From contig NC_134089.1 in the NCBI RefSeq assembly GCF_000715075.1, positions 102,989,157 through 103,053,156 of the forward strand: a stretch of DNA of 64,000 bases. Reading direction: 5' to 3'. Shown one piece after another: positions 53,431 through 64,000 of the stretch (its first letter is position 1; each line of letters opens with the position of its first letter). The position numbers and the translations under genes were made by a program. Under the pieces are notes generated by a model. It worked only from the letters and a program-made list of their open reading frames with translations, made no database searches and was not told where the DNA came from. The stretch is from Nicotiana tabacum (Eukaryota > Streptophyta > Magnoliopsida > Solanales > Solanaceae).

Positions 53431-55320
53431 CCGCTCTGCTTTGTTCTTGCTTGCTGGGGATAATACCACTGTGGGAGTCTCCTTTCTTCCCCTCCTTCAA
53501 ATTCAATTTTTTTTTTCAGAATTTATTTTCTCTCAACACTGTTGGGGATAAAAGTGTTATATTCTTGGGATAACGTTGTTGAGGATAATGCTGCTGGGGA
53601 ATTTTATCCCTTCAAATTGATGCATCATTCTTCTGGAAGCTGCTGGGGATGATAATGGTTTTTGCTTTTCTGAGCACAAATGTCATCCCTTTGTTCTGTC
53701 TGCTGGGGAACAACTTCTTTTATTAAAACTTGTTATGCTGGGGGTAAAACTGGTTCAAAGACCACTTCCCTTGAGACTGGTGCTATATTCATTCTACCCC
53801 GAATGGGTATCTGACTTCCAGAAAATTTTCCAAATGAAAGGAAAATTTTCTGCCCCAGTTTGACAGTCTCCCTTATGGCATGCATTTCTGTCATCAATGC
53901 CACTTCCTTTACCTGTTTCAATTTAAACAAAATTTGTTAGTTTAAAACGCGGTGGTTGGTTATGATACTCCTACTGGGATGGTTTTTCCCTTTCTCCCTT
54001 CCCCACTCTATGTTGTCCGACCCTCTTGGAACTTGGTCGAAAATCTGTCGGGGATGCTCCTACATCTCGATGATCTACCGGGGGCCCTCTTGGAATTAGG
54101 TCCACAATTTTCTCAACTGTTGTTTTCCTGTTTTTCTCCAACTTTCCTTGGAAATTTGGTCGTATTGGGATCTAGGCCCCTTTCATCATTTGGTCTTGCG
54201 ACCAACTTCTTTTCTCTTTATCGCCTTGTCTTTGGCGTGTCCTATTCGCATTTTGCTTTGCATCATTTTGGCAACTGGTAGTAAGCTCTGAAAATTCTTT
54301 TCAAAAACAAACTGCTGGGAAGGTAAAGTTTTTTAAACCAAGAAATGAAAAAGTGATGATTTCAAAAAATAGAAAAAAAGAAGAAGTCTTTCTGAACAAA
54401 TGCTAGGGAAAAGGAAAGAAAAGAACTTATCAGAATGATATAACCGATTCCAACGATCATGTCGTGCATTTCGGATTAATCAACCCAGTCTATTTGTATC
54501 AATCAACCTTCCAGACGGCCTCATGTTGCTGGGGATAAACAAGCACTCAACTCTTTGCCAAATGCGGATCCTTCCCGCCAATCTTGTCTTGTCGCCTCAT
54601 AGTGCCCTTCGAGGGGTTTTCACTAATAAGACTCTCTCATTTCTCTCAACTCTCGTCGCCTTATGGTGCCTCTGAAGGTTTTCACCGATAAGACTTTCTT
54701 ATTTTATTTTATTTTTCAGCTGAGGATTGGAGTGCTGCCGATATAACTCTCTCTGTTGGGGATTCTTTCGGCTATCAATTCATTTTCAGCTTATGATCTT
54801 CTTCTTTGCTGGGGATCAGAGTGTTATTCCCGACTTCCATTTGAATTGACTTAGCATTTCTCAGATACTGATCGGGAGGTCTTTTTTGGACATTAATAGG
54901 GGTTTTTGTGTATGGCTGAAAGTAGAAGAGGGTATCCAAAGTTCAAAAATAATTCTTAGGGGTAAAATAGTACAACTCTTGGAATCAAACTTTCTTGACA
55001 AAATTACAAGCGCCAACTTCTGCCCCAGTTTTTCTTGCTCGAGGATTTTTATTTTGTCACACTATGTTACCTTATGCACACTATGTTACACTATGACCGA
55101 GCTGTGAGGCGCCTACGTATCCTTCTTTGAGAAATCAGGTCCAACGTAGTTCCCATTCCTTTGTTTTTTGTTTTTTTTCTTGACTTTTCTTTTGTTCTTA
55201 TTATCATTACTTTTTTCATTTTCATTACTGATTCCAAAAGAGGGGTATGAAAGAGTAAATAAGGCTCAAAAGGGGAAGCAAAGGTCAAAGTGTTTGGATA
55301 GAAGAAAGAATTGCCTCCGT
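53431..55320 (-). other. Internal 2 non-coding stretch
   Basis: Counterpart of 39233-41115, with scattered base changes only. It includes GCTGGGGA words, the GGTTTTCACC pair (54592-54700) and hairpin copy C (55103-55152). In copy C the inner stem is damaged (GAGAAATC instead of GAGGAATC). No gene seen. Confidence 0.75.
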
Positions 55321-55389
55321 TATTTCATTCTCTGATAAATGCTAAGTACAAACAAACAACAATTACAATTACCAGAAATCATAATATCT

Positions 55390-55900
55390 CTTAACTCCGT
55401 CAGAATTGATAGTCATGTCGACGCATTTCCCTTCGTTATCTGTGGATCATAAAGCGTCATTGGGCTTGCTCTGTTTAGATTGCGATGATCAACACATACC
55501 TCGGATTTTCCATTTTTCTTTTGGCACCACATTAGCCCACCAATCAGGATATCGAGCGGCCCGAATAACCTTAATATTCAGCTGTTTGGTCACTTCTTCC
55601 TTAATCTTCCCACTCACGTTGGTTTTGATCTTCCTGAATTTTGTTGGACGGGGGGTAATGCCTGGTCAATGGGCAATTTTTGAACCACTAGATTGGTGCT
55701 TAAGCCTGGCATGTCGTCGTATGACCATGCAAAATGTTTTGAATTCAGTAAGTGCTTTGATTAGTTCTTCCCTGATGTTTGGTTTCATGTGGATGCTTAT
55801 CTTAGCTTCCCTGATGTCATCCGCATCCCCTAGATTGACGGCTTCCGTGTCATTTGAGTTGGGCTCTTTTTTTTTCAAATTGGCTCAACTCTCTGTTAAT
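55390..55900 (-). pseudogene. Pol stub of unit 2
   Basis: Same truncated RT start as unit 1. The pre-RT linker is open at 55878-55666 (DIREAKISIHMKPNIREELI, KALTEFKTF). The RT edge follows at 55620-55460 with ANVVP-like coding on the minus strand. The deletion end is the same as in unit 1. Confidence 0.8.
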
Positions 55901-56390
55901 TTTTTCTGAAGGCTTCATCCTTATCGTATTCCTACTTATCATCACAATCTTGTACTATAAGTTCGAAATCAGATTGATTGATTTCTTTTTCTAGACTAGG
56001 TTGAAGATCCGTCGTGCATGCCATGTCATTAGAACAAGTAGAAAGAGAACTGTTCAGAAGAGAAAAATAAGAAGAAAAATTAAAACAAAATAAGGAATGA
56101 GGAAAAAAACTTTCACTTTATTAAAATACGGGATAGCAAGGTTTCACACTTTGGTGAGCACAAGAAAGATCTAGATTACAACCCTGGAATAATCCAGACA
56201 ACAAAAAAGAAAATTAGAGCCCACTACCAAGACTCCCTTCGTATAGGAAGAGGAGTAGCCATTCAATTGTTGATTTTTGCTTTCAACCCACAAACTGTAC
56301 ATCTGCCTCATTGGACCCTTTTCCCAACACCATAACTGGCTTGTCATCCACCTTTTCCAACTATACCACCGTTTTCCCACTGGTTAACAT

Positions 56391-58253
56391 TTATTTTGAA
56401 CCGACACGGATCATCATCACTGTTTGTGAGGGTTTCTTTAGCTTCCCTCCTTCGTGCATTAGCTCAATCATGTGGGTTTCAAGGTGTGCCGGCAACGGGT
56501 TCTGATTGATGTTGGGTGCCTCTGGTGTCTGAACCTCAATCTTGTTGGTGTCAATAAGATTTTGTACTGCATGTTTCAACTTCCAACATTTCTCGGTATC
56601 ATGTCCGAGAGCCCCCGAACAATACTCACAGCTTACCGAGTGGTCCATATTTTTGGGAAAGGGATTTGGCAATCTGGGCTCAACAGGACTCAACAAGCCT
56701 AACTGCCTTAATTTGTGGAACACGGCAGTATAGGTTTCCCCCAACTCAGTGAATGTTCTTTGTATTTTTTCATTTCTGAAAGCCTGATTTCCCCGGAAAC
56801 CTGCCCCTAGAGGGTTCTTGTAGGCTCTTGGTGGTGAATAGGTGTTTTGCAGTGGTGTATGTGTGTTCTGGGGAGCCGGTGTGCGCCACTGCGAGCGAAC
56901 CGGAGGCTGAGTATATGTTTGGGCTTGGTTAATGGAAGAATGGGGCTCTGAAGGGTGATAGTAGTGTTGGGATGAATTGTGGTGGTAAGTTGATTGGCGA
57001 GGTCATTGTTGATTATAGTAAGGAAGTGAACCTCTGGGTCCCGACCAAATTCCTGAATCAACTACCGCTGCTTCCTCTCTCTTCTTTCTTCCGATTTCTC
57101 CTACCCCGCCTTGAATAGCCTGAGTAGCTGCCTTAATTGCTGAATAGCTCATAATTTTATTTGTCTTGAGGCCTTCTTCCACCATACCTCCCATCTTCAC
57201 TACCTCGTTGAATGATTTCCCTACCGCTGAAACCAAATGGGAATAGTAAGTTGGTTCCAAGGCTTGGAGGAAGTAGTCTACCATTTCACTCTCCTCCATA
57301 GGAGGATCCACTCTTGCTACCTATTCTCTCCACCGGAAGCCATACTCTCTTAAACTTTCATTGTGTTTCTTCTCAAATTTTGTCAAAGATAGTCGATCTG
57401 GGATGATTTCCAGATTGTATTGGAAATGGTGTGCGAATGCCTGTGCTAGGTCATCCCAGGTGTACCATCTCCCATGGTCCTGGCGTGTATACCACTCCAA
57501 AGCTGATCCTCTTAAACTTTGACTGAAGTAAGCCATCAATAATTCGTCCTTTCCCCCAGCTCCTCGCATCTTGCTGCAGAAACCCCTTAAGTGGGTTACT
57601 GGGTCGCCGTGCCCATTGTATAGGTCAAATTTAGGCATCTTGAAACCAACTGGTAATTGTACATTTGGGAACAAGCACAAATCCTTGTAAGCTACACTGA
57701 CTTGCCCACCTAATCCCCGCATGTCTCGGAATGATTGTTCTAGACTTTTGACCTTCCTGAACATTTCTTCTTGTTCAGCATTTCTGGCTGGCTTGTCAAT
57801 TTCGGTTGGGATATCAAAACGAAGAGCAGTTGAATGGATTTCGGAGGCTTTGAGGGTGGGCTCCGGGAGGTAATATTGGTTGTCCTGGGCCTGGAATGTA
57901 AGCTCACTAGGAGATTTGTGGAATGTAGCCGGGGGAGGTGCTATGAAAACAGGAGTCACAGGTGGAGGAAAGTATGAAACTGGTTTTGGAGGTGGAGACT
58001 GCGGTGTTTGAGAGGTGGTTCCTCGGTAGTGTTGGTAAATGGGGAAATTTGGGGATAATTCAGTGGTAATATTATCCTGAGTTTGGGTCATTGATGGAGC
58101 AGGGTTAGTTGGGTAAGATAGGGGTAACTGCCCTGTAGACCAAGCCTGGTACATTTCAGCCATTTGCTGTTTGAGTTTAAACATCTCTTCTTTCATTTTC
58201 CCGACATCCATCTCCTCTAGCTCAATACCTGTGTCAACATCTGGGATAGACAT
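56391..58253 (-). pseudogene. Ogre gag of unit 2, two nonsense codons
   Basis: Exactly the same length (1863 bp with stop) as the intact gag of unit 1, so no indels. The start is the ATG at 58253. Codon 311 is TAG (57321-57323) where unit 1 has a Gln codon in FRWREQVAR. Codon 417 is TGA (57003-57005) where unit 1 has an Arg codon in NQQRPRQ. Both are C-to-T changes on the coding strand, one in a CAG and one in a CGA context, as expected from deamination of methylated cytosine. The gag domain would be cut before its end and the zinc knuckle lost. Other differences are scattered substitutions. Confidence 0.93.
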
Positions 58254-60006
58254 ACTTTCGGGTATTCGTCCTTTTGATCTCGTGTGATAATGATAATATG
58301 CCAGTATACTCTTTAGAGAAACTAACTGCTTGAATTCTGAAAATGAACAAACTTGTTAGTTTTGAGAATTTAACACATATATAATTACACGTTGAGATGC
58401 AATGCTCCTAGACAAATATCCCCTTTCTATTATGCATTTGCTCGACTGCTTGTGTCGTCCCAGTTTTCTTGAAAATTTTATTCACTTATATTTTATTTTA
58501 TTTTATTATATATATTTTATTGTGGTGGTCGAATCTTATAGAGATTGCCTACGTATCATGACCCCGCATGAATCAGACCTTGCGTAGTTCGGACCAATAA
58601 AAGATGAACAATACTAATCATTTTTTTTTCAATTTTCATATTAAAACAAACTGGGTTTCAATGGTTTGAAGATTACCTACAAACTTGAAAATCAAACAAC
58701 CCACATATTTTAATCAAAAGATTTATACTCTCAAAACAAAAAAGGCCAGCTTCCTTTCCCCGTTTGACAAATGCAACCAAACGACTATTTTTGCAAATGT
58801 GGCCCCTTCCAAATCTCACATGAATTTTGAGGCCAGGGAGGATTATTTTGACACTTTACAAACTTGTCCGTTCTTTTACGAAAATAACCTTTCGACAACT
58901 GAAAGATACTCTAAGGCTATTTCGGCAAGAACCGTTTAAGACGCGGTCGAAGCTGGCTCGACTTATTTTGACCAAAAATCCAAACGGTATTCACTTGACC
59001 ACTAACTCTTTTTTTTTTCAAATTACAATAAAAATCGGGTGTTGCAAACACGGCCCTTCAGTGCCTCGGGGACGAAGATTTTTAAGGCTGTGTGGGTCGA
59101 TTGGACCAAATCTTAAGAAATGACCCAAAGGTGGTTATTTATGCAAAGTCAGCCTTCCGGCGTCCCTTTCGGGAACATTCGGCTATGTCTTGATAAAACA
59201 GCGTCACCCGACTTCTTTATGACAAAATTAAAATTTGACATATTATTTTTGGCTATATTTTAGCAAAAGGGGAGGTTGGACACCACCCGACTTATTTATG
59301 ACAAGATTAAAATTTTGACACGTTTTTTATTTATTTATTTATTTATTGGTTTTTGGCTATTTTAGCAAAAAGGGGGGGGGGGTTGGACCCGATGAGGGTT
59401 GCCTACGTATCTCACATCCGGTGAGAATCAAACCCGCGTAGTTCGGGCAGGTCATGATTAAAGTAAGTAAACTAATTTTAAATTATTATTATTTTGAATT
59501 TGTAAAAGAACTGCTTTGAAAGAAGAAATGAAGTATATATATTTTTTTTGAATTTTTGATTGATTTTCTTTTTGAAAGAAAGACTTCTAAGAATTCCTTT
59601 TCTTTTGATTTGAACTTTGAGAATTTCAAAAGTAAAAGGAAGATTTTTTTTTGTTATATTTTTTTTTATTCTAAGAAGAAAGAAAATATTTTTTTGGAAT
59701 TTTACCTTTAATAAAAGAAATGCTTTCTAAAAAAATATTTTTTTTGAATTTTGAATTTTCTTTTCAATTTTTAAAGAAGAAGGAAAATATTTTCGAATTT
59801 GCAACAAATAAATATATATATTTTATTTTTTTTAATAATTAAAAAGACTTTCTTAAAGAAGTCAATAATGGAAAATATTTTTGGATTTTTGTTTTTTGAA
59901 AATTGGGAGTCTAAAAAAAACTTTTCTAGACTTTTTGGCAGGACAAATATTTTTGCAACAAATAAAGATATATTTACATTTTTGGAAATAAAGAAAAACT
60001 TTTTGG

Positions 60007-60051
<45 letters not shown>

Positions 60052-61073
60052 CAACAAATAATAAAACCACTTTCAACGCGACTCTTTTTATTTTATTATT
60101 TTGAATTTTTCAGAAACGAATAAAAAAACTATTTTAAAAGTAAGACTCTTTTTCATTGTCATTTTCAGGGGAAGACAAACTATTTTCCTTTATATATATA
60201 TATATTTTTTTTGAAAAATAAGACAGAACAAAAGACAAACTATTTTCCTTTATATATATATATTTTTATTTTTTATTTTTTTGAAAAATAAGACAGAACA
60301 ACGATTTTTTTTTCTTTCTATTTTTTCTTTGGTTTTAATAAAACAAACTAATAAAATATTTTTTTTTCATTTTCTCAAAATTTCGGCAGAGTTTTGACAG
60401 TATTTGGGCATTGGTTTATTTTTTTCAAAAATAAACAGTCAATTCCCTAACCGCTATTTCTTTTTTTTTTCAATTTTAAAATATTATTCATGATATTCAA
60501 AAGTCAGTCAACACACAAATCCGGATCAAATAAATGCGCAAGTAGCAGCAAGTAAGATGCATCAGGATGGTCATTTTTTTTGGTACACCTGTCCTAGACA
60601 GACCCAACCCCTGTGTTGAGTCTCCAAAGTCAAATGCACGTGATGCAAACAATCGCTCCTACTAGGGATCCGGCATGAAGCTGAGTTATTCTAAGTGAAA
60701 AAACCTGAGGCATATTGATCTAGCCCTGGCTTACCCAAACGGACAGTTTGAGCCGAAGCGGGGGCAACGTACCGGGAGCACGAAAGTCTACCCGGCCTAG
60801 TTACTTGTCCCAACTTCGTCTTATTTGGTATGACTTTAACATAAAGGTGGGCCACGCGCATGTGTGCACCATAAATTTAGAAGACTCAGAAAGAAGGGGG
60901 TTTCGTAGCAGTTGTATATATTCATAATTCAAATAATATTAAAGCGGTAAAAGTGTCATTTAGCACATTGGGCATATATCATGTAAAAAATCAGATAATA
61001 AATAAAGCCAACTATAACAATTATTTTAAGCTCGAATTCTTGAACCCTGAACCAGTGGTTCTGGGTTGTTAAA
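58254..61073 (-). other. 5' UTR of unit 2
   Basis: Counterpart of 44052-46847. Hairpin copies B (58540-58592) and A (59390-59447) are intact. The (TA)n run (60010-60048) is shorter, the poly-G run is shorter, and a duplication of about 64 bp (GACAAACTATTTTCCTTTAT twice, 60173-60300) is private to this unit. No gene seen. Confidence 0.8.
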
Positions 61074-61091
61074 TCCCCAGCAGAGTCGCCA
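61074..61091 (-). other. Primer-binding site, unit 2
   Basis: Minus-strand TGGCGACTCTGCTGGGGA with the GCTC spacer before the LTR3 edge at 61096. Confidence 0.92.
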
Positions 61092-61095
61092 GAGC

Positions 61096-64000
61096 TGTCG
61101 CACCTCCTTTTTCCGCGCCCGCGAGGGTGCAGGGAGTTTTCTCCAATTAAAGGACAGTCGAAACGGGATTTGTTTGTTTGTTTCAGAGTCGCCACTTGGG
61201 AATTTTAAGGCGTCCCAAGTCACCGGTTTTAATCCCTGAATCGAGGAGAATATGACTCTGTCTATTTAACAGTCTGCGCACCAGAAATCCGGATAAGGAA
61301 TTCTGTTAACCCGGGAGAAGGTGTTAGGCATTCCCGAGTTCCGTGGTTCTAGCACGGTCGCTCAACTGTTATATTCGGCTTGATTATTTTGATTTGTTAA
61401 ATACATTTTTATTGCATGATTTTATTGTTACCGCTTCTATTTAGATTTAAAGACCCTTCTTTGAATCGAATCACGCGTACGTATATCCGTGTTATAAATT
61501 ATATTTTTTAAAACATGCGGAGTTGTGTCACGCGCATGTGTACACAATAATATAGATAATATTTTTATTAAAATAATCATTTTCGAAATTATGCTTTAAA
61601 TAAAATCAAAAACATTCGCCCTTTTGGTATAATTAAGTAGTGAACCTCACATCTCGGATTTTTATGAAATTATTAATGATATTCTCCGAGAAATCCCTTT
61701 TATTAAATATTCGATCGAAGTCACGCGAATGCATAATCCGAATTGCTTTTAGAAATATAATTAGGTTACGCGAACGTATCCCTAATCACAAAAATATTCT
61801 TGATGGTAGTATAAATTTTCCACAAATTGTTTATTACATCCATACATTTTTATGTGAAAGTCATGAGAAATAAATATTCTTCTAGTCTCTAAATTCCTTA
61901 AAAAGAATTTACAATTTATTGGACGTTGATCGCAATTTATATTTTTTCGCGTATGAATTATATTCCTCAAACCATTCGAATTTGAGGAGTAAAATAAACA
62001 ACGTGTGATTAATACTACCATTTAATGAATACAATATTTGCCTACCCAAATAAACAACGTGCAAATTACGTATAAAAATTGGGAAAGAATGGATGTAAGA
62101 AAGGAAGTGATATTTTTGAAGAATTTTCATTATTCTATTTGTAGCAAACGCTATTTACACATTTTTTGACTTAAAATGTTACAATTTATAAATCTCATCT
62201 TTCTTTTACACCACTTGTTTTTAGTCCGAGGTTATAATTATTTAGTTAATTTTTGATTACGAAGATTGAGTTTGAGATAAACACTAACTCTGCCTATGCG
62301 AATATTTACAAACACTAACTCTATATTTTGTAAAAAAATCATCGACATTATTTCATACATTAAAAGAAATGAGTTGATCGCGTTCCTAAAATAACTATGC
62401 CATTTGTTATTAAGAAAGAGAACTAATCTACCAATTGATTTAATAAGACGACATCATCTAGCTTTAAACAAAATTGGATATTTGACAAAATAATCTAGTA
62501 ATGTAATTTCTGGGTATTTCCGTACTATTCTTTACTTAGCTAACAATATCACAAGATTTAATTAATGGCCAATTTTCTGCAATGTTCCCTATCTCAACAA
62601 TTTAAATAGTAAATGTCATCACTAGTCCTCAAAACATATAAGATTATCGTGGAATTTACTACTCCAGAAGGTTAATTAGTTAACAGTTTATCATGTCAAG
62701 TATAATACTATATTAACCAACTAAAACAAAACTGAAACTTAAACTAATAAAATTTAAATGAGTAGAAGACATCCTTATAATTCCAAACTTCATTTACTTG
62801 CCATGTTGAAGCTTTTCATGCCATGAATTTAAAATATATACCTGATATTGGAAGCAAAAGAAAATGATGATGAGAATCAGCAGCAGTAATAACAGTACAA
62901 TAGTAACAACTGCCCAGCAACAGTAACAACCCAGTAACAGACCGGTGGAGTAGTAATCCCAAAAGCAAAAGCTTTAAGCTTTAAATGAAACAACAACCAT
63001 TAATACTAATTTCAAACAAAGAAAGATAGCAGTAGATTTTTTTTTAGTTTTATTTTATTTTGAAAGCTTAAATATTTTTCGGAATTTTTCTCTCTTCTAT
63101 TCTCTGTCCGTTTTTTTCTCTCTATCTGTGTGTGTATTTTTTTTCGTATCTCTCTCCCTATTTCTGTTCTTGTCTTGTGTTCAAGATTTCATATATATAA
63201 TCTCATCCCATAAATCTTTTAATCAATTAAATCAATACTTTTTCTCTACCCAACCCATTATCTTTCCACTCATCCCCATTACATTAAATAAACATATCAC
63301 ACCACCCCATTATATTTTGTCCCCCATGCTTCATTTAAAATAATGCAAGATTCCCCCTTTAAATTAAATCTTGTCCCCCCTTTATATTAAACAACTATAT
63401 CACAACCCACCCCATTTCATTTTGTCCCCCATGCTTCAAATAAACAATTTCAAAATATACAATTCCTAAACTACCCCTCACGACCTTACTGAAATTACCA
63501 AACTACCCCTGAACGTACTACAAATTTACCAAACTACCCATCAGCTATAACACATCAATTAATCAAACTTAACCAAAATATAGACAATATGATCAATTTC
63601 TAACAATGTTCAAACAACAATATGAACACAGATGAACATCATAACAACAATATCACATGAACACGATTTTAACAATATTTCAACAACAAATCACATGAAC
63701 ACAAATTGAACAACAAAGAACAACTAAAATTTGATTGAACAATATTTTAGCAACAAATAATCCTATTTTCGGATTCAACAACTACAACAAACAAGTATAT
63801 TTAGATTTCTAACTTCAATCATATTGAACTTAAAATCAATTCTAACAACATTACAACCAACAATTCCTATATTAAACTTTATGAGATAAATTCAAGAAAT
63901 AATCACAAATGGTAAACAAGAAATCAAGCTATACAAATTTTGGATTCAAGAACAAACAAACATAATATGAACATGAATTAAATCTAAAAATAAAAACGAT
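61096..64000 (-). repeat. Ogre LTR3, truncated by the window end
   Basis: First 2905 bp of the 5' LTR of unit 2, with TGTCGCACCTCC at its edge and the usual U5 blocks. One TATATAT box is at 63191-63199. It agrees with LTR2 against LTR1 at many sites (for example CGCGAGGG, CCTACCCAAAT, CCGTACTATTC). Whether a further unit follows cannot be seen. Confidence 0.95.

Larger units (their letters stand above)
32568..64000 (-). mobile_element. Tandem Ogre array: LTR1 - internal 1 - LTR2 - internal 2 - LTR3
   Basis: Identical LTR edges recur at 32568, 46870 and 61096 (TGTCGCACCTCC) and 37146 and 51625 (CACGTGCTTACA). The spacing between starts is 14302 and 14226 bp. LTR1 and LTR2 are 4579 and 4756 bp; internal regions are 9723 and 9470 bp. 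Each internal region has a PPT next to the left LTR and a PBS next to the right LTR, so both units are on the minus strand and share LTR2. The length differences are explained mostly by a 170-bp duplication in LTR2 and fewer 30-bp repeats in internal 2. Sequences are nearly identical, so the array is young. Pol is missing except for a stub, so the units depend on enzymes supplied in trans. Confidence 0.96.

Overview
The window is plant nuclear DNA made almost entirely of LTR retrotransposons nested in, or joined to, one another. I see no host gene, rRNA, tRNA, CRISPR or bacterial feature. The Ogre/Tat-type Ty3/gypsy elements (LTRs of 3-4.8 kb, a primer-binding site matching the 3' end of tRNA-Arg, tandem repeats between the coding region and the 3' LTR) and the chromodomain (Tekay/Del-type) elements with LTRs of the form TGTAACGACCC...GGTCGTGACA suggest a large, repeat-rich genome. 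Solanaceae such as Nicotiana or Solanum is my best guess, from remembered resemblance only.

Layout. (1) 1-24886: Ogre A, an old non-autonomous Ogre-like element on the minus strand. It has a 39-bp tandem array (1-1850), a non-coding 3' region, a broken gag (about 4690-6389), a 5' UTR, a PBS (21870-21887) and a 5' LTR (21892-24886). Its 3' LTR lies left of the window. (2) 7023-20814: a Tekay-type chromovirus on the minus strand, inserted in the Ogre A 5' UTR. It keeps decayed gag, protease, RT, RNase H, integrase and chromodomain. Its 5' LTR is split by a solo LTR (15280-18763) with a perfect 5-bp target duplication. (3) 24887-25179 and 30002-30300: two pieces of one copia-type element on the minus strand (gag start, PBS, LTR edge). 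They are separated by a plus-strand Tekay-like deletion derivative (25180-30001). (4) 30301-31298: part of another Tekay-like LTR. 31299-32567: part of an older Ogre LTR. (5) 32568-64000: a tandem Ogre array on the minus strand, LTR1 - internal 1 - LTR2 - internal 2 - LTR3 (cut by the window end), with a period of about 14.2-14.3 kb. Neighbouring units share LTRs.

The Ogre units are non-autonomous. They keep a long gag (intact in unit 1, two nonsense codons in unit 2), but pol is reduced to a stub of the start of RT. The space where pol should be holds three successive tandem arrays (about 60, 30 and 48 bp) and several small recurrent motifs.

The best candidate for something undescribed is a roughly 50-bp motif that recurs four times in each tandem unit and about three times in Ogre A. 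Each copy can fold as a two-level hairpin. The inner stem differs between copies but stays complementary (CTCAC/GTGAG, CATG/CATG, CCTG/CAGG, TCCT/AGGA), and the outer stem changes in step (CTACG/CGTAG, CTACAT/ATGTAG). This looks like conserved secondary structure. A second dispersed hairpin motif, an 11-nt extra copy of the PBS inside every Ogre LTR, and a promoter-like cluster of telo-box plus site II motifs add to the picture of an RNA that relies on cis elements and on proteins supplied in trans.
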